Origin: Tupaia tana | Taxonomy: Eukaryota > Chordata > Mammalia > Scandentia > Tupaiidae | DNA: 64,000 nt | NCBI GenBank assembly: GCA_026018925.1 | Contig: JAKSZU010000016.1 | Location: 55,441,075-55,505,074, forward strand | Reading direction: 5' to 3' | Part shown: piece by piece, positions 10,965 to 21,221 of the stretch | Layout of the letters: every line of letters starts with the position of its first letter | Numbering within the stretch: the stretch's first letter is position 1 | Position numbers and translations under genes: made by a program | Notes under the pieces: generated by a model | Databases searched by the model: none | Told to the model about the DNA's origin: nothing | Seen by the model: only the letters and a program-made list of their open reading frames with translations

Positions 10965-11411
10965 GGCATACACTATAGTTCTACTGGAGAGCATAGAGGA
11001 GTCTAAGTGGTATCTGAAAGACAAATTTCAGCACGCTATGATAAAGTGAGTCTAACGGTTCTAAGAAGGCTCCCAGAAGGTGTTTCTTCCATGCCCAATC
11101 TGAACTCAAGGATAAGCAAGGACACAGAGGAAATGAGGGGAACAGCTGGACACAGGAGGAATAACAACAATTCATGATGCATTCAGAGCAGTTAGGAAAC
11201 CATTCAGTATTACTCTGAAGGGAGCAGGGATGAAGCTAGAATGACAAGCCAGGACCCATCAGCAAGGCCTCAAAAGCCATGCCAAGATGTGCGAGGATGA
11301 TGTGGAGCAAAATGGAAAGTCCTAGAGGCCAGGAAGGGGAAAAGCAACAAGATCAAAATTAACATTGAGACATTCACTCTGGCTATAATGGGAAGGAAGA
11401 ATTTAAAGGCA
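10965..11411 (-). mobile_element. L2 LINE 3' region, reverse (part 1)
   Basis: Antisense L2 flavour: GAACTCAAGGATAAGCAAGG, ACACAGAGGAAATGAGGGGA, and ACATTCACTCTGGCTATAAT near 11370 (compare the GGATCACTCTGGCTGC block of reverse L2). It appears to resume at 13045 after L1 and SINE insertions. Confidence 0.5.
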
Positions 11412-11722
11412 ACAAGAGTCAGCCCCATAGTGGAGCATTAAGTGTTGTATATAGGGAACTGGATCCCACATGGCTGACCCCAGTTTAAGTCCAGGCCCCA
11501 TGGGCTTGAAAAATACTCTTAGGCCCATGTGGTCATGTGCTCCAAATCCTAAGGGGATAGAAAAGTGGAAGAAAAAGAACTGTGGTGTGGCTTCCCCTGC
11601 CATGGGGGGTTCTCTCTCTCTCTCTTTCTCTCTCTTTTTCTTCCTCTCTCTCTCTCTTTCATCTTCCCTCTCACAAGTACACATACCCTCTAGCAATAAA
11701 AATTAAATAAAGGAAAAGAAAT
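11412..11722 (+). mobile_element. SINE of intermediate type (A/B-like)
   Basis: tRNA-like head with GGATCCCACATGGCTGACCC and CCAGTTTAAGTCCAGG (degenerate B box), body containing GTGGTGTGGCTTCCCCTGCC, an expanded (TC)n at about 11610-11660 and an end like CATACCCTCTAGCAATAAAA. Confidence 0.75.
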
Positions 11723-12745
11723 TTACATTGGAAATTCAATTAATTTGTGTCAATAGACCAAGTAAGAATAATAAAGACCTAAATTAGAATAGTGGTTGGA
11801 AACTCAAGAGAGTAAGCCTACAATCAAGAAAAGAAAGAAGTGCTTAGGAGATAAAAAGTAGCAAAGCTTATTGTCTACAGAAGACTCACCTCAAAGTTAA
11901 AGACACAAATAGACTGAAAGTGAAAGGATGGAGAAAGATACTCTGCAAATAGAAACCAAATGAGAGCAGGAGTGGCTCTACCAATATCAGGTAAAATAAA
12001 CTTTAAAACAGTTTAAAACAGGCAAAGAAATATAGTGTTTATTGATAACAAGTTCAATACAGCAAGAATATAAAGTGATTATAAACATTTATGTACCTAA
12101 TAATGGACCATAAAAATTTATGAAGCAAAACTGACAGTGTTGAAAGGAAAAATAGAAAGTTCTACACTAATACTTGGCAATTTCAATGACCTTCCTTCAA
12201 TAATAGATAGAACAACCAGACAGAAGATAAGAAGGCAAATAAAGGACTTAACAAAATAAACCACCTGGACCTAACAGACACTAGATATATACAGAACACT
12301 CTACCCAACACAGACATACACATTTCTCTCATTGCACTTGGAATATTTTTTAGGACAGGCCACAAATTAACTCAAAATGTGGTGTATACATTCAAGGAAC
12401 TATTACTCATCTTCAAAAAGGAAGTCAATGCTGACGAATGCTACAACATGGATGAAACTTAAGTCAGTCTCCCTGTCTCTTTCTTTCTCTTTTTCACTCT
12501 CTCATATACACATACACACATACACACACACACACACACACACATACACACACTGTATGGTTTCATTTATATAGGGGTACCTAAAGCAGCTAAAGTCACA
12601 GCTTAAAATGATAGCTGCCAAAGGTTAGGGGGAGAGAAGATAGGGAGTTATTGTTGAATATGTGCAGTTTCAGTTTTGCAAGATAAAAAGGGATGGTGGT
12701 TATGTTTGCACAGCAATGTGAATGCCACTGAATAGTACAGTTAAA
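11723..12745 (+). mobile_element. L1M fragment: ORF2 remnant joined to 3' UTR
   Basis: 11860-12375 matches the ORF2 part of old L1 (AAGACTCACCTCAAAGTTAA, TTGATAACAAGTTCAATACA, TTCTACACTAATACTTGGCA, ACAGAACACTCTACCCAACA). At about 12376 it jumps by internal deletion to the late ORF2/3' UTR (AAAATGTGGTGTATACATTC, CTACAACATGGATGAAACTT, GGTTTCATTTATATAGGGGT). The reading frame is broken throughout; no protein is expected. A CA-rich microsatellite lies inside at about 12505-12553. Confidence 0.8.
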
Positions 12746-12986
12746 AATGGTTAAGACCTAGCCACAGTGTATAGTGGTAGCACAATGCCTTGCAATGCTG
12801 GAAACCATATGGGAAATTAGAGTTTGGTTCCTGATTGATGTGTACATACCAAGCATTCCTCTGATCTTGGTCAGCTGGGAAGGTTCACAGGAGAGTTACA
12901 ACATGAGACCTTGATAAGGACATTTATCTCTCTATGTTTCTTCATTTCTCTCTCTTTCTCTCTCAAAAGAAATAAACTTTAAAAGT
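12746..12986 (+). mobile_element. SINE-B nested in L1 3' UTR
   Basis: Head CTAGCCACAGTGTATAGTGG with GCAATGCTGGAAACCATATG, body GATCTTGGTCAGCTGGGAAG, pyrimidine stretch and AAAAGAAATAAACTTTAAAA end. The L1 3' UTR resumes directly after it. Confidence 0.8.
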
Positions 12987-13044
12987 GATCAAAATTGTAA
13001 ATATTATGTGAATTTCACAACAAAATAATTGGAGGAAAAAAAAA
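12987..13044 (+). mobile_element. L1M 3' terminus (continuation)
   Basis: GATCAAAATTGTAAATATTA followed by a TGTGAATTTCACAACAAAAT block is the last part of the L1M 3' UTR, ending in an A-rich tail; it continues 11723-12745. Confidence 0.7.
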
Positions 13045-13385
13045 TTGGCAAAGCTCTGGGATTAATTGGATATGGGGAAGGTAAAAAAGGACTTGGGTTT
13101 GGTAATAGTGAGGGTAGTTGGTGACTGTACACACCAAGCCTGGAAACCCAGGAGGTGGATCTTTTTCCTGCTCATTAGGGAGGAGGTGGTTAATTTAATC
13201 ATGTGTAGGTTGCACAGTGCAGGGGCCCACATGATTTTCACATAAATAGGTTCTGTATAGAATAAGAAGTGTACTTGAGCTGGAAGTTCAGAGATGAGTA
13301 GGATGGTATTAATATTGAGGAGTCATATCTGTACAGCAAGTACTCCAAACCACCAGAGTAGACTGAGATCACAAAGGGAGAGCAA
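13045..13385 (-). mobile_element. L2 LINE, reverse (part 2)
   Basis: GGGATTAATTGGATATGGGG, CACACCAAGCCTGGAAACCC and GAGCTGGAAGTTCAGAGATG follow the antisense L2 order downstream of the block at 10965-11411. The L1 therefore inserted into this L2. Confidence 0.5.
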
Positions 13386-13575
13386 GGGCCAGCCAGTAGC
13401 ACAGCAGTATCACAACTGAACCCATGTGGGGTTTGTGTCCCAGGACATCCTTGAGCACACTAGACATGCTCAAACAATGCATATGCTCTGGCTTGGCTGG
13501 GAATGACAGTGGATCATGGCATGAAGACCTTGCTGAGGGTTCCCTCTCCCAGAGTGAAAGGGCTGATATTTTAAG
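13386..13575 (+). mobile_element. SINE-B, 3'-truncated
   Basis: Head GGGCCAGCCAGTAGCACAGC and body CTGGCTTGGCTGGGAATGAC, ending near AGGGTTCCCTCTCCC without a clear A tail. 13576-14539 holds AT-rich sequence with no recognised element and no supportable gene. Confidence 0.7.
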
Positions 13576-14539
13576 TTTATTATTTTACTATTTTTTTTAA
13601 ACTTTGGTTGAATTTTTTTCTTTTAAATAATGTTTAAAAAATCAAAACTGGAAGTGTTTGGGAAAAAAATGGGGAGTAGGGGTGGGGAGACAGAACCTGG
13701 AGTCAAGCATCAGACCCTAGGACATAACAGTGTTCGTCTCAAAACACACCATTGTTTAATCTACACAGTGACACACAGGCATTTGTCTCATGTATACCTC
13801 ACACTTCCACCACTATCTTCGCTGCCAAACTAAATGCCTTTTGTCTGAACCCAGTGGCTCAGGAGAGCCCATGGATCCAAGGCAGGAAACCACTTCTGTG
13901 GTTTAACTGTGCTGTTGCTATGGGTGCATTTTGCACATGAGGGCTGATCTATGTAAACTCAAGAATTAGGAAAAGACATTATGTCTTTCTGTTTCTAAAC
14001 CTATCATACTTTCTTTTTTGTTTCTTGTTAGCTGGAGTTACACAGAAAAATACACTGTTACTGCACTTTTTCATGTCTTTTCAAGTCTTTTAATAGCACA
14101 TGAGTTCTAAAGGACAAGGATACACATTCAAAATTCTTTTGCATCTTCATCCTACTCCTGCCCTCAGGGATTAGCAGAAGGCCAGACATTTAAGAAGACA
14201 TAATCTCTTGAAAAGTAGACTTTCAATAAATATTTGCTCAAAAAAATCTATACCCCATTAAGATATACTTAATTATGGCTAATGAATAGAACTATTCTGT
14301 TAAGTGGCCTTGGGCTATATCGATAAGAGTTATTAAAATAACCACCAACTACTAAAGTCTTCCTAGGTAAATCTTTCCTGTTCCATGGTTCAAAATACCA
14401 TCTACATAACAGTGACTCCCAAATTCCTATTTCCATGATTTCCTCTTTGTTTAAAACACGTGTTTTAAACATAAGCTTTTTGTCTACTTGAGATTTCCAT
14501 TTCAATGTGTAGAAGGGATTTGAGAGTGAATCTAAACAA

Positions 14540-14812
14540 AACAGAACTGTTGATTTTTACCTTCAAACCTATTTTTTCCTCATTACTCAGCCATTAACTT
14601 AGGAGTCATACTCAATGCTCTATTTCTTATGCCCCTATGTCTACTCCAGCACCTTCCACATGTTTGTCCACTCATCATCATTGCTATGCTATCTCCCTTG
14701 TTCAAGTCAGACCATAGATTGTGGTAATGACCCTCAAATTGACCTCTCTGATGCTTTTCTGACTTCTGTAGTTCAGTCTTTAACCAAAGGTAGTGTTTTA
14801 TCTTTATATTTT
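14540..14812 (+). mobile_element. L2 LINE 3' region (part 1)
   Basis: GGAGTCATACTCAATGCTCT, TCATTGCTATGCTATCTCCC and ATGACCCTCAAATTGACCTC match the L2 ORF2 3' end/UTR order. The element resumes at 15036 after a SINE-B insertion. Confidence 0.55.
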
Positions 14813-15035
14813 ATTTAAAGTCTATCTACTCACTTCTATGCAAGAAGAAGGCAAAGAGAGAAAGAGAGGCACTTCCAACAGAGTCCTCATGCCACAATCC
14901 TGTCTCCAGCTTCAACTGGCCAGTCACAAGTGCACAAATTAGCATGCAGAAGGCTTCATAACAAACCCAGGGCCTTCCCACATGCCTTCGGCATCACTGA
15001 GCATTGCATTAAGTCACCAGGACAGGCCTCAAAGG
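14813..15035 (-). mobile_element. SINE-B nested in L2
   Basis: Reverse copy: TATTTAAAGTCTATCTACTC tail side, CTTCAACTGGCCAGTCACAA body, CTTCCCACATGCCTTCGGCA and TCACTGAGCATTGCATTAAG in the head, ending near CCAGGACAGGCC. Confidence 0.7.
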
Positions 15036-15345
15036 GAGCTTTTTAAAACTTAAATCCTGTTGAGTCACTCACTACCTCCTCCCCTATCCCAATTGCCTTT
15101 ATTTAACACCCTCCAGTGACATCTTACTGAATTCTAAATAAAATCCAAACTCTTGGACAAGGCCTTCAAGTCCCTGTAATATTAACCCTGGCTTCACCCC
15201 CAATATAATTTCCAAACATTTTCCCCATTTTCTGTAGTCTCTAGCTATTCTTTCTGCATAGAATATTCTTCATATGGCCAACTGCTTCTTGGTATTTAAA
15301 ATTCAATTTAAATAACATTCTTAGTAGAGAAAATGGGGTCAGGAT
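15036..15345 (+). mobile_element. L2 LINE 3' region (part 2)
   Basis: CCCTCCAGTGACATCTTACT, AAATAAAATCCAAACTCTTG, CAAGGCCTTCAAGTCCCTGT and TTCTGCATAGAATATTCTTC are diagnostic L2 blocks and continue the fragment at 14540-14812. Confidence 0.75.
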
Positions 15346-15559
15346 GTTTAGTCTGGCTCCCTCACTTTCTATCTTATCATGTTTGAAGGCCACGGGATAA
15401 ACAACTTAGGTTACTAGTTGTAGTGCACTTATATTCTTTTTACAAAATTAACACTTTGCTGTTTTACACTATTGAACGTAACACACATGTGTGTGTAACA
15501 ATTTGTCTTTGGCAATGAGCCACTATTGTCTGAAGCTCCTTTAGAGAAAGGGAACACTT

Positions 15560-15665
15560 AACTGGCTTAGTTAGCTAGCCCCGCTCAGTTCAACCTTGGT
15601 TCTACTAGCTCAGCTCTGGTGGCCTTGGCTTGGCTCAGCTTAGCTATGCTCTGCTCCACTCTGTA
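15560..15665. repeat. Degenerate (A)GCTCAGCT-type simple repeat
   Basis: AGCTAGCC, GCTCAGTTC, AGCTCAGCTC, GCTCAGCTTAGC and CTCTGCTCC occur close together. The following 15666-15880 includes CAATAAATAGC near 15742 and looks like the end of an unidentified repeat. 15346-15559 holds nothing recognised. Confidence 0.5.
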
Positions 15666-15879
15666 CATTGTGAGCTCCAAAAGGGAGGAAGAGCTCTGAG
15701 AGTGCTACTACAGGCTCTGTGAACTCCTCCTGAACTCAGTCAATAAATAGCATGATGTCAGTGCCTTGCATCTTTTTCCAAATCCCTGTATCTCAGTTTG
15801 ACCCACCCTTTGGAAGCAGAAGAAACCTTGCAAAACACTTCCTTAATCACCTAATCTAATTTTAGCCCATAAGGATTGC

Positions 15880-16152
15880 TCTATTATACACTAAAAAATA
15901 ATATAAAGCTTCTATAATTAAAACAGTATGGTACTTGCAAATTAATAGACAGATAAGAAACTTAGAAATAGATCCAGCAACATATGGAAATTCAGCACAT
16001 GATTAAAACCTCATCCCAAATCTCTGAGAAAAATATGGCTTTAAAAGTGATATTGGAATAACTGGACAGTCATTTGGAAAAAGATAATATTGATTTTATA
16101 TCTCACATCATACACCAGAATAACCCCAAATATATAGTATTATAAATGTAAA
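15880..16152 (+). mobile_element. L1M ORF2 remnant, segment 1
   Basis: TATAATTAAAACAGTATGGT, ATCCAGCAACATATGGAAAT, GGAATAACTGGACAGTCATT and ATCATACACCAGAATAACCC match the late ORF2 coding region of old L1, degraded and without an open frame. The same L1 continues at 16683, 17056 and about 18150. Confidence 0.85.
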
Positions 16153-16397
16153 AAGTTACATCACTGAACTCCAATGTGGTCAACCACAGTTCAAGTCCTG
16201 GACCCAGTGGCTTCAAACTTGCACCAGGCACATGTGTATATGTGCCCAAAACCCTGAGAAGAAAATGAAGGAGAAGGGACTGCAACATGGCCATCCCCCT
16301 AGTGAGCTGATCTCTTGCTCTTGCTCTCTCTCTTTCGCGCGCACACATGTGCGCGTGAGCACACGTGCCCGATAGCAAAACTCTCTCTCAAAAAAAA
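16153..16397 (+). mobile_element. SINE-A1, 5'-truncated, with R/Y expansion
   Basis: Begins inside the head (TTACATCACTGAACTCCAAT) and runs to GATAGCAAAACTCTCTCT plus tail. It carries a purine/pyrimidine alternating stretch at about 16336-16368 with a 7-bp hairpin stem CGCGCAC/GTGCGCG. Confidence 0.85.
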
Positions 16398-16405
16398 AAT
16401 AATGA

Positions 16406-16674
16406 GGGACCAGCAGTTAGCGTAATGGCTATGTCGCTGGACTCCCATGTAGTCGACCGCGGTCCGAGTCCCGGACCCGGCGGCTTAAACTCATGCCGGG
16501 CGCAAGTGCATGCGTGCCCAAGATCCCGAGAGGAGAATGGAGGAGAAGGGATTGCGGCATGGCCATCCCCCCTGGGGGGTGATTTCCTGCTTTCTATCTC
16601 TCTGTCTCTCTCTGTCTGTCTGGCAAGCGCACGCGCCCTATAGCAAAAACCTCTCCAAAAAAAGAAAAAAAAAA
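16406..16674 (+). mobile_element. SINE-A2, full length
   Basis: Near-consensus copy: A box TAGCGTAATGG, B box GGTCCGAGTCC, CTGGCAAGCG and CCTATAGCAAAAACCTCTCC. The TSD AATAATGA is at 16398-16405 and 16675-16682, so it landed in the A tail of the preceding SINE-A1. Confidence 0.95.
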
Positions 16675-16682
16675 AATAATGA

Positions 16683-16761
16683 AACCATCTAAGAACTAGA
16701 AGAAAAGATGTGTAAATCCCTCTGTGGTCTGAGTATAGTGAAAACTTTTTAAACTGTGATT
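16683..16761 (+). mobile_element. L1M ORF2 remnant, segment 2
   Basis: AACCATCTAAGAACTAGAAG through ACTGTGATTCAAAATCCAG is the L1 ORF2 stretch that follows segment 1 directly, showing that the two SINEs between them are insertions. Confidence 0.85.
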
Positions 16762-16775
16762 CAAAATCCAGATGC

Positions 16776-17041
16776 GGGACTAGCAGTTAGCATAATGGCT
16801 ATGTTACTGGACTCCCATGTGGTTGAGCACGGTTTGCGTCCCGGACCCGGTGGCTTAAAACTCACAGCAAGCACGTGTGCGTGCGTGCCCAAGATCCCGA
16901 GAGGAGAGTGGAGGAGAAGGGATTGCGATGTGACCATCCCCCTTGGGGGGTGATTTCTCGCTTTCTGTCTCTCTGTCTCTGTCTGTCTGGTGAGCGCACA
17001 CACCCTACAGCAAGAAGACCTCTCCAAAAAAAATAAATAAA
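16776..17041 (+). mobile_element. SINE-A2, full length
   Basis: Head GGGACTAGCAGTTAGCATAA, B-box-like GGTTTGCGTCC, C/G palindrome and CCTACAGCAAGAAGACCTCT. The TSD CAAAATCCAGATGC at 16762-16775 and 17042-17055 is perfect over 14 bp and is L1 sequence. Confidence 0.95.
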
Positions 17042-17055
17042 CAAAATCCAGATGC

Positions 17056-17118
17056 AATAAAATAAAAGATTGATAAATCCAACTCCATAAAAATGAAAAC
17101 CAAATACTTTTGCACGAT
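17056..17118 (+). mobile_element. L1M ORF2 remnant, segment 3
   Basis: AATAAAATAAAAGATTGATA and AACTCCATAAAAATGAAAAC continue L1 ORF2. The L1 is then interrupted by an older repeat. Confidence 0.8.
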
Positions 17119-17398
17119 GTATTGTTCTATGACAAATCAACCCAGAACTCAATAGTGTAAACAACAATCGCTCATTATAGTTCACTCAGCTCTGCAGAAT
17201 TCAGCTGATGAGAACTGGCTCGGCCAGACAGCTTCTCAGCTGTGTTCACTTACATAACTTCACAGTATTGTGTGTCATCTGATCTATGCTGGGCTCATCT
17301 GGGAGGCCTTTTCTCCATGTGTCAGCAGTCTATTTATTACTTATTCTTCTCAAGGTGATAGCAGAGATTCAGAGAGCAAGTAAGAAACAGATGATGCC

Positions 17399-17645
17399 AG
17401 GACCAGCAGTATGGCATAATGGCTATGTTGCTGGACTCCCATGTAGTCAACTGTGGTTCGAGTCTGGGACCTGATGGCTTAAACTTCCGCCAGGCACATG
17501 TGTGTGCATGCCTACGATCCCAAGAGAAGAATGGAGGAGAAGGGACTGTGGCATGGCCATCCCCCTGGGGGGTGATTTCTTGCTTTCTGTCTCTGTCTTT
17601 ATGGCGAGTGCACATGCACTGTAGCAAAAACCTCTCCGAAAAGAA
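17399..17645 (+). mobile_element. SINE-A2, full length
   Basis: Head GACCAGCAGTATGGCATAAT, GGTTCGAGTCT B box, C/G run and GCAAAAACCTCTCCGAAAAG end. The TSD AAGAAACAGATGATGCC (17382-17398) and AAGAAATAGATGATGCC (17646-17662) is 17 bp with one mismatch. Confidence 0.93.
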
Positions 17646-17702
17646 AAGAAATAGATGATGCCTCTTACAGCCTAGGTTCAGAATTGAAATAGTGTCATTT
17701 TT

Positions 17703-17838
17703 CTTTTCAGAGAGATTTTTGCAATAGGGTGCATGCACTTGCCTGAGAGACAAAGAGACAGAAGGCAAGAAATCACCCCCTGGGGGGATAGCCACACTAC
17801 AACCCCTTCTACTCCATTCTTTTCTTGGGATTTTGGGG

Positions 17839-17877
<39 letters not shown>

Positions 17878-17970
17878 GTGAGTTTTAAGCCGCTGGATCC
17901 AGGACTCGAACAGTGTGGTCAACTACGTGGGAGTCCAGCAAGGTAACCATTATACCATCTGCTGGGCCCA
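17703..17970 (-). mobile_element. SINE-A with internal (CA)n
   Basis: Reverse copy from CTTTTCAGAGAGATTTTTGC to the head ATACCATCTGCTGGGCCC. The GTGCGTGCATG part of the body has become a (CA)n microsatellite at about 17842-17875. The TSD AAATAGTGTCATTTTT at 17687-17702 and 17971-17986 is a perfect 16 bp. Confidence 0.93.
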
Positions 17971-18149
17971 AAATAGTGTCATTTTTAACTAATTTACTGG
18001 CCTGAACCAGTCAGTGGCTAAACTCAACATCAAAGAACGGTAAATATATTCTGTCGTTATGGGAAGAACTCCATAGTCATCTGATAAAGGGTGAGCATTC
18101 GGAGAATAAAGGGAAGAGTGAAGAATTTGGACTAAAAATGTAATCTACC

Positions 18150-18454
18150 ACATATGGTATAAAAAATAGGAATTTTTCAAATTATATCACAAAGAGCCAA
18201 TATTCCTAATACATAAATTGTTCTTTAAAAATGAAATGACAACATCATAAATTTGATTAAAGATGGACAAAAACACAAAACAGTTTAAATAAGTAACATA
18301 GAAAAGACCCTTAAACCTAAAAAAAATGATGCTGAACTTCATTTATAAGAGGAAAAATGGAGGCTTAAAAGTATTGAGGTAAAATTTTTCACCTATCAGA
18401 TTGGAAAATATTCAAAATATTAATCCTACATGCTGTTTATGAACCTTTGGGGAA
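18150..18454 (+). mobile_element. L1M ORF2 remnant, segment 4
   Basis: TTCAAATTATATCACAAAGA, AAAGATGGACAAAAACACAA and TTTTTCACCTATCAGATTGG continue L1 ORF2 where segment 3 stopped, to ACCTTTGGGGAAATAG. Confidence 0.85.
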
Positions 18455-18575
18455 ATAGAGCTGGGAGTGGATTATGGTCCAAGACCCTGTTGAGAGTGTT
18501 GTCTCTCTGACTGTCTCTTACTCTCATTTCTCTTGCTCATAGAAGAAAGAAAGAAACTTAAAAAAAAAAAAACAT
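18455..18575 (+). mobile_element. SINE-B, 5'-truncated
   Basis: Starts in the body at AGCTGGGAGTGGATTATGG and keeps the AGACCCTGTTGAGAGTGTTG, pyrimidine and A-rich end. Confidence 0.7.
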
Positions 18576-18616
18576 TAAAGGAAGAAATAGGTCATTAAAA
18601 GAGGGATGTTCAGAGA

Positions 18617-18785
18617 CTAGCAGGTGGCATGGTGGTTAAAGGCACTGGATTCCCACATGGCTGACCATGGTTCAAGTCCCAGACCTGGAAACTTGCTTTC
18701 TCCCTTTCTCTTTCTCTGTCTGTCTGTCTCTGGTCAAATTAAAAATATAATAACAAATGGAATTAAATAAATAATTTTTTAAAAG
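18617..18785 (+). mobile_element. SINE-A/B copy with internal deletion
   Basis: Intact tRNA-like head (GACTAGCAGGTGGCATGGTG, B box GGTTCAAGTCC) joined directly to the pyrimidine stretch; about 100 bp of body is absent. 18791-20239 holds no repeat I can name; open frames there are under 110 codons without domains. Confidence 0.75.
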
Positions 18786-18790
18786 GAATA

Positions 18791-20239
18791 TTTTACAAAA
18801 TTTGCACTGTGCATCCAATAAGAGCCTTTTCTGTACAGCAAGCCTCACTAAGTCTCAGCATCATAATGGCAGAGATGAGCAAAGACAAATAAACCAGTAG
18901 ACCCAGGCCAGCTTGTTAGAAGATCAGAGCCCTTGACCTATCTGCAAATGCATTACCAGCCCAAAGCAGGGATGACTCTGTTCCTAAGTTATTTAAAGAT
19001 GTATGGCAAGCCACACAAAGGTCCTGCTTTTAGGAAAGCAATTGAGTCCATAGGTACTCCCAGGGATCAAAGGCCACTCTTTAAACCAGAGAGAATGAAT
19101 AGCTATTAATGAATGAAAGAAAAAAATGAATTCCAAAGTGATAGAACAATTATGCACCGGCATGATTTCCAGCAGGTTACACACTGAACCATACTTAGAA
19201 ACTGGAGAAAACCCAGTGGCAAACATATGTTTTAAGGAGTTGGAGCACAGTTTGCTACTAAGACTGCAAAATCTGGTCAATCATCCATTACATTGTTCAC
19301 CCCATAGTTCCCTTTGAGTTATTCCCTGACTGAAATCTTTAATTGTGAGTTCTGGCATGGTTAAGGAGAGACTCTGCCCTTTCCAACATGTTCTGCGACT
19401 AGTGAGCCCCCCAACCATTATTGGACATTACTGAACAGCTTGAACATTATGGGCTTAGGAAGTCCTAAAATATGCTGGGTATTGGCATGAAATTATCTGC
19501 ATTGTCCCAGGCCCAGCTAATCTAAACTTGCAGCACTGGCAGTTTTGAGTTTATCAGTGCAGTTGCCAAGGGGTGGAGGGTGGGATGGGAGAGAACAGAA
19601 TGTGAGTAATGCAAGTGAAGCTAGAGAATATAGCAGATTGAAAGGTAGGAAAGGTAGGGAAAGGGAGAAACAAGACAAAACAAAGGAAATCATTTTAACA
19701 CAGAGCAACTGAGAGTTTAAGGTTATACCTACAATTAAGCAATTGAGAGAATGGCTAAGAATTTTATGTCCAGCTTTACAGTTTACACTTTTATTTTTGC
19801 CTTTGCCCTGAGTGAGTGGTTCTGCCCAAGCACACAAGGCCTGTGTTTATCCAGACCCCTGGGTCTTTGGCTGTCATGAAGTCAGGGAGGTGTCCAGAGG
19901 AGAGTTTGCCACTGCAAGGTCTCTAAAGGAGAGGGAGGTGATAGAATTACAAACCTGGGGTCTCAGGACTTTTTCTATCTTTCTAAAGTTCCCAACAAAG
20001 TATTTTGTATGAAGAGATGCTGGTTCTGGAATTTTCTGGAGTCAGGCATGAATTTTCTGGATCAGCAGCTATAGCAGGACTAATGAATACCTACTGAATA
20101 CCTCCAGAGAATCTGGCACTTTTCCTGGATCAGTTGCCTACATTTTTCACCCTTCCTTGTTTCTCAGTGAGCAAAAAATAGGTGCACGGCAGGTTGGGGG
20201 GTGGAGAATATCTTTAAACTAAAGGCAGAATATCTTTAA
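18791..20239. other. Unique-looking sequence, no gene recognised
   Basis: No interspersed repeat is obvious and no exon or promoter can be argued. A 106-codon frame on the minus strand (19517-19837) has a low-complexity hydrophobic centre and no domain. Confidence 0.5.
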
Positions 20240-20545
20240 AATTCCATGTAGTGTGTAAATCTTTATTGCTCTAGCTTGGCTGTCCCCTCAAGTTTTATGT
20301 GCTGGGACTTGATTGTATTGAACAAGAGTTAAGTGACAACTGAATCCCTTCATGGTATCCTAGGGTGAAGCATGATAAGGTCATTAGGGAAAGACTACTT
20401 GGCTTAAGATCCTGCTCTCTGCCATTTTGTAATGGCTTTGGACCTGACACATGGCCAGAATCATGCATCAAATAAACTTCTAGTCTCATAAACTCTCCCA
20501 GTCTCAGACATTTCTGTAAGCAAACAATAATGAACTAAGACATTT
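20240..20545 (+). mobile_element. MaLR (MST-like) LTR
   Basis: TGCTGGGACTTGATTGTATT, TCTCTGCCATTTTGTAATGG, AATCATGCATCAAATAAACT with AATAAA, and AACAATAATGAACTAAGACA at the end follow the MST/MLT1 LTR order. It is a solo LTR. Confidence 0.65.
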
Positions 20546-20989
20546 AAATGGCCTTTCAAAAATGATAGGAAGAAAAGAAGGACAGAGGGGAAAGGAGGGA
20601 GAATCCAAGTGAATACCTTGTTTCTATCACAAGACATGTAAAGAACATCTGAACATACCCGCCATCTCTAGGTAATTTTTGCTACTCTCACCTTCAGATA
20701 TTCCTAATGAAGTGGGCCTTCCATTTCCAAAAACTGAAAGTAACAAAAATAGATTAGTTAGGCTGCACTTATTCCCATAAAAAGAGGATTCCTGGATTCC
20801 TGGCTTTGTGAAAGGTTTGACTATGGGGTTAATTTAAATAAAGCAATTTCCTTTCATTTTTCAAATGTGATTAGATATACATGCAACTTCTCTCAGGCAA
20901 AACGAAGTACAACTAAACAGGATTTTCTTGTTGAATTACAAGTTTCTGGAATTTATAACCTGCTGTGCTTCGGGGTTCAAATCACAATG

Positions 20990-21215
20990 ACACAGGATTC
21001 ATACATTAAATTAAAAAGTGAAGAGAGAACTGGACTGAGACAAGATGCCAGCGGAAGTCCCTTCACCAATCTCAGTGGTCTTGGGCAAATCACATCCCCA
21101 CTGTGTACCAATTCCTTGTCACATGATGAGGTAGGGCTAAATTTCTTCTCTGAATTTTTTCAGATCTATGAATCAGTGAATGATTCAGTTCCTATATGTG
21201 ATGCCTTTTTTTTTT
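20990..21215 (+). mobile_element. MIR/MIR3-like SINE
   Basis: GAACTGGACTGAGACAAGAT, GTGGTCTTGGGCAAATCACA and AGATCTATGAATCAGTG are MIR3-like blocks. A T run follows at 21208-21221. A 137-codon frame at 20867-21280 spans this repeat and is rejected as a gene. Confidence 0.5.
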
Positions 21216-21221
21216 TTTTTG

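Larger units (their letters stand above)
17119..18149 (-). mobile_element. Ancient repeat inserted in L1 (MLT1-like, uncertain)
   Basis: Removing the two SINEs inside it leaves sequence like TATGACAAATCAACCCAGAA, AGTGTAAACAACAATCGCTC, ATCTGGGAGGCCTTTTCTCC and, at the end, TAAAAATGTAATCTACCAC. This resembles a known mammalian repeat in reverse orientation, but I cannot fix the family. It splits L1 ORF2 between 17118 and about 18150. Confidence 0.45.

Noticed and set aside
16406-16475. tRNA-like sequence with good A and B boxes, possible tRNA gene
   Set aside because: The acceptor stem is not paired and the segment continues into a SINE body with A tail and TSD; it is a SINE head.
17337-17870. 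177-codon minus frame with a CVCVCV-type amino end, longest in the window
   Set aside because: It spans a (CA)n tract and two SINE-A copies; the cysteine-valine run is the microsatellite read as codons.
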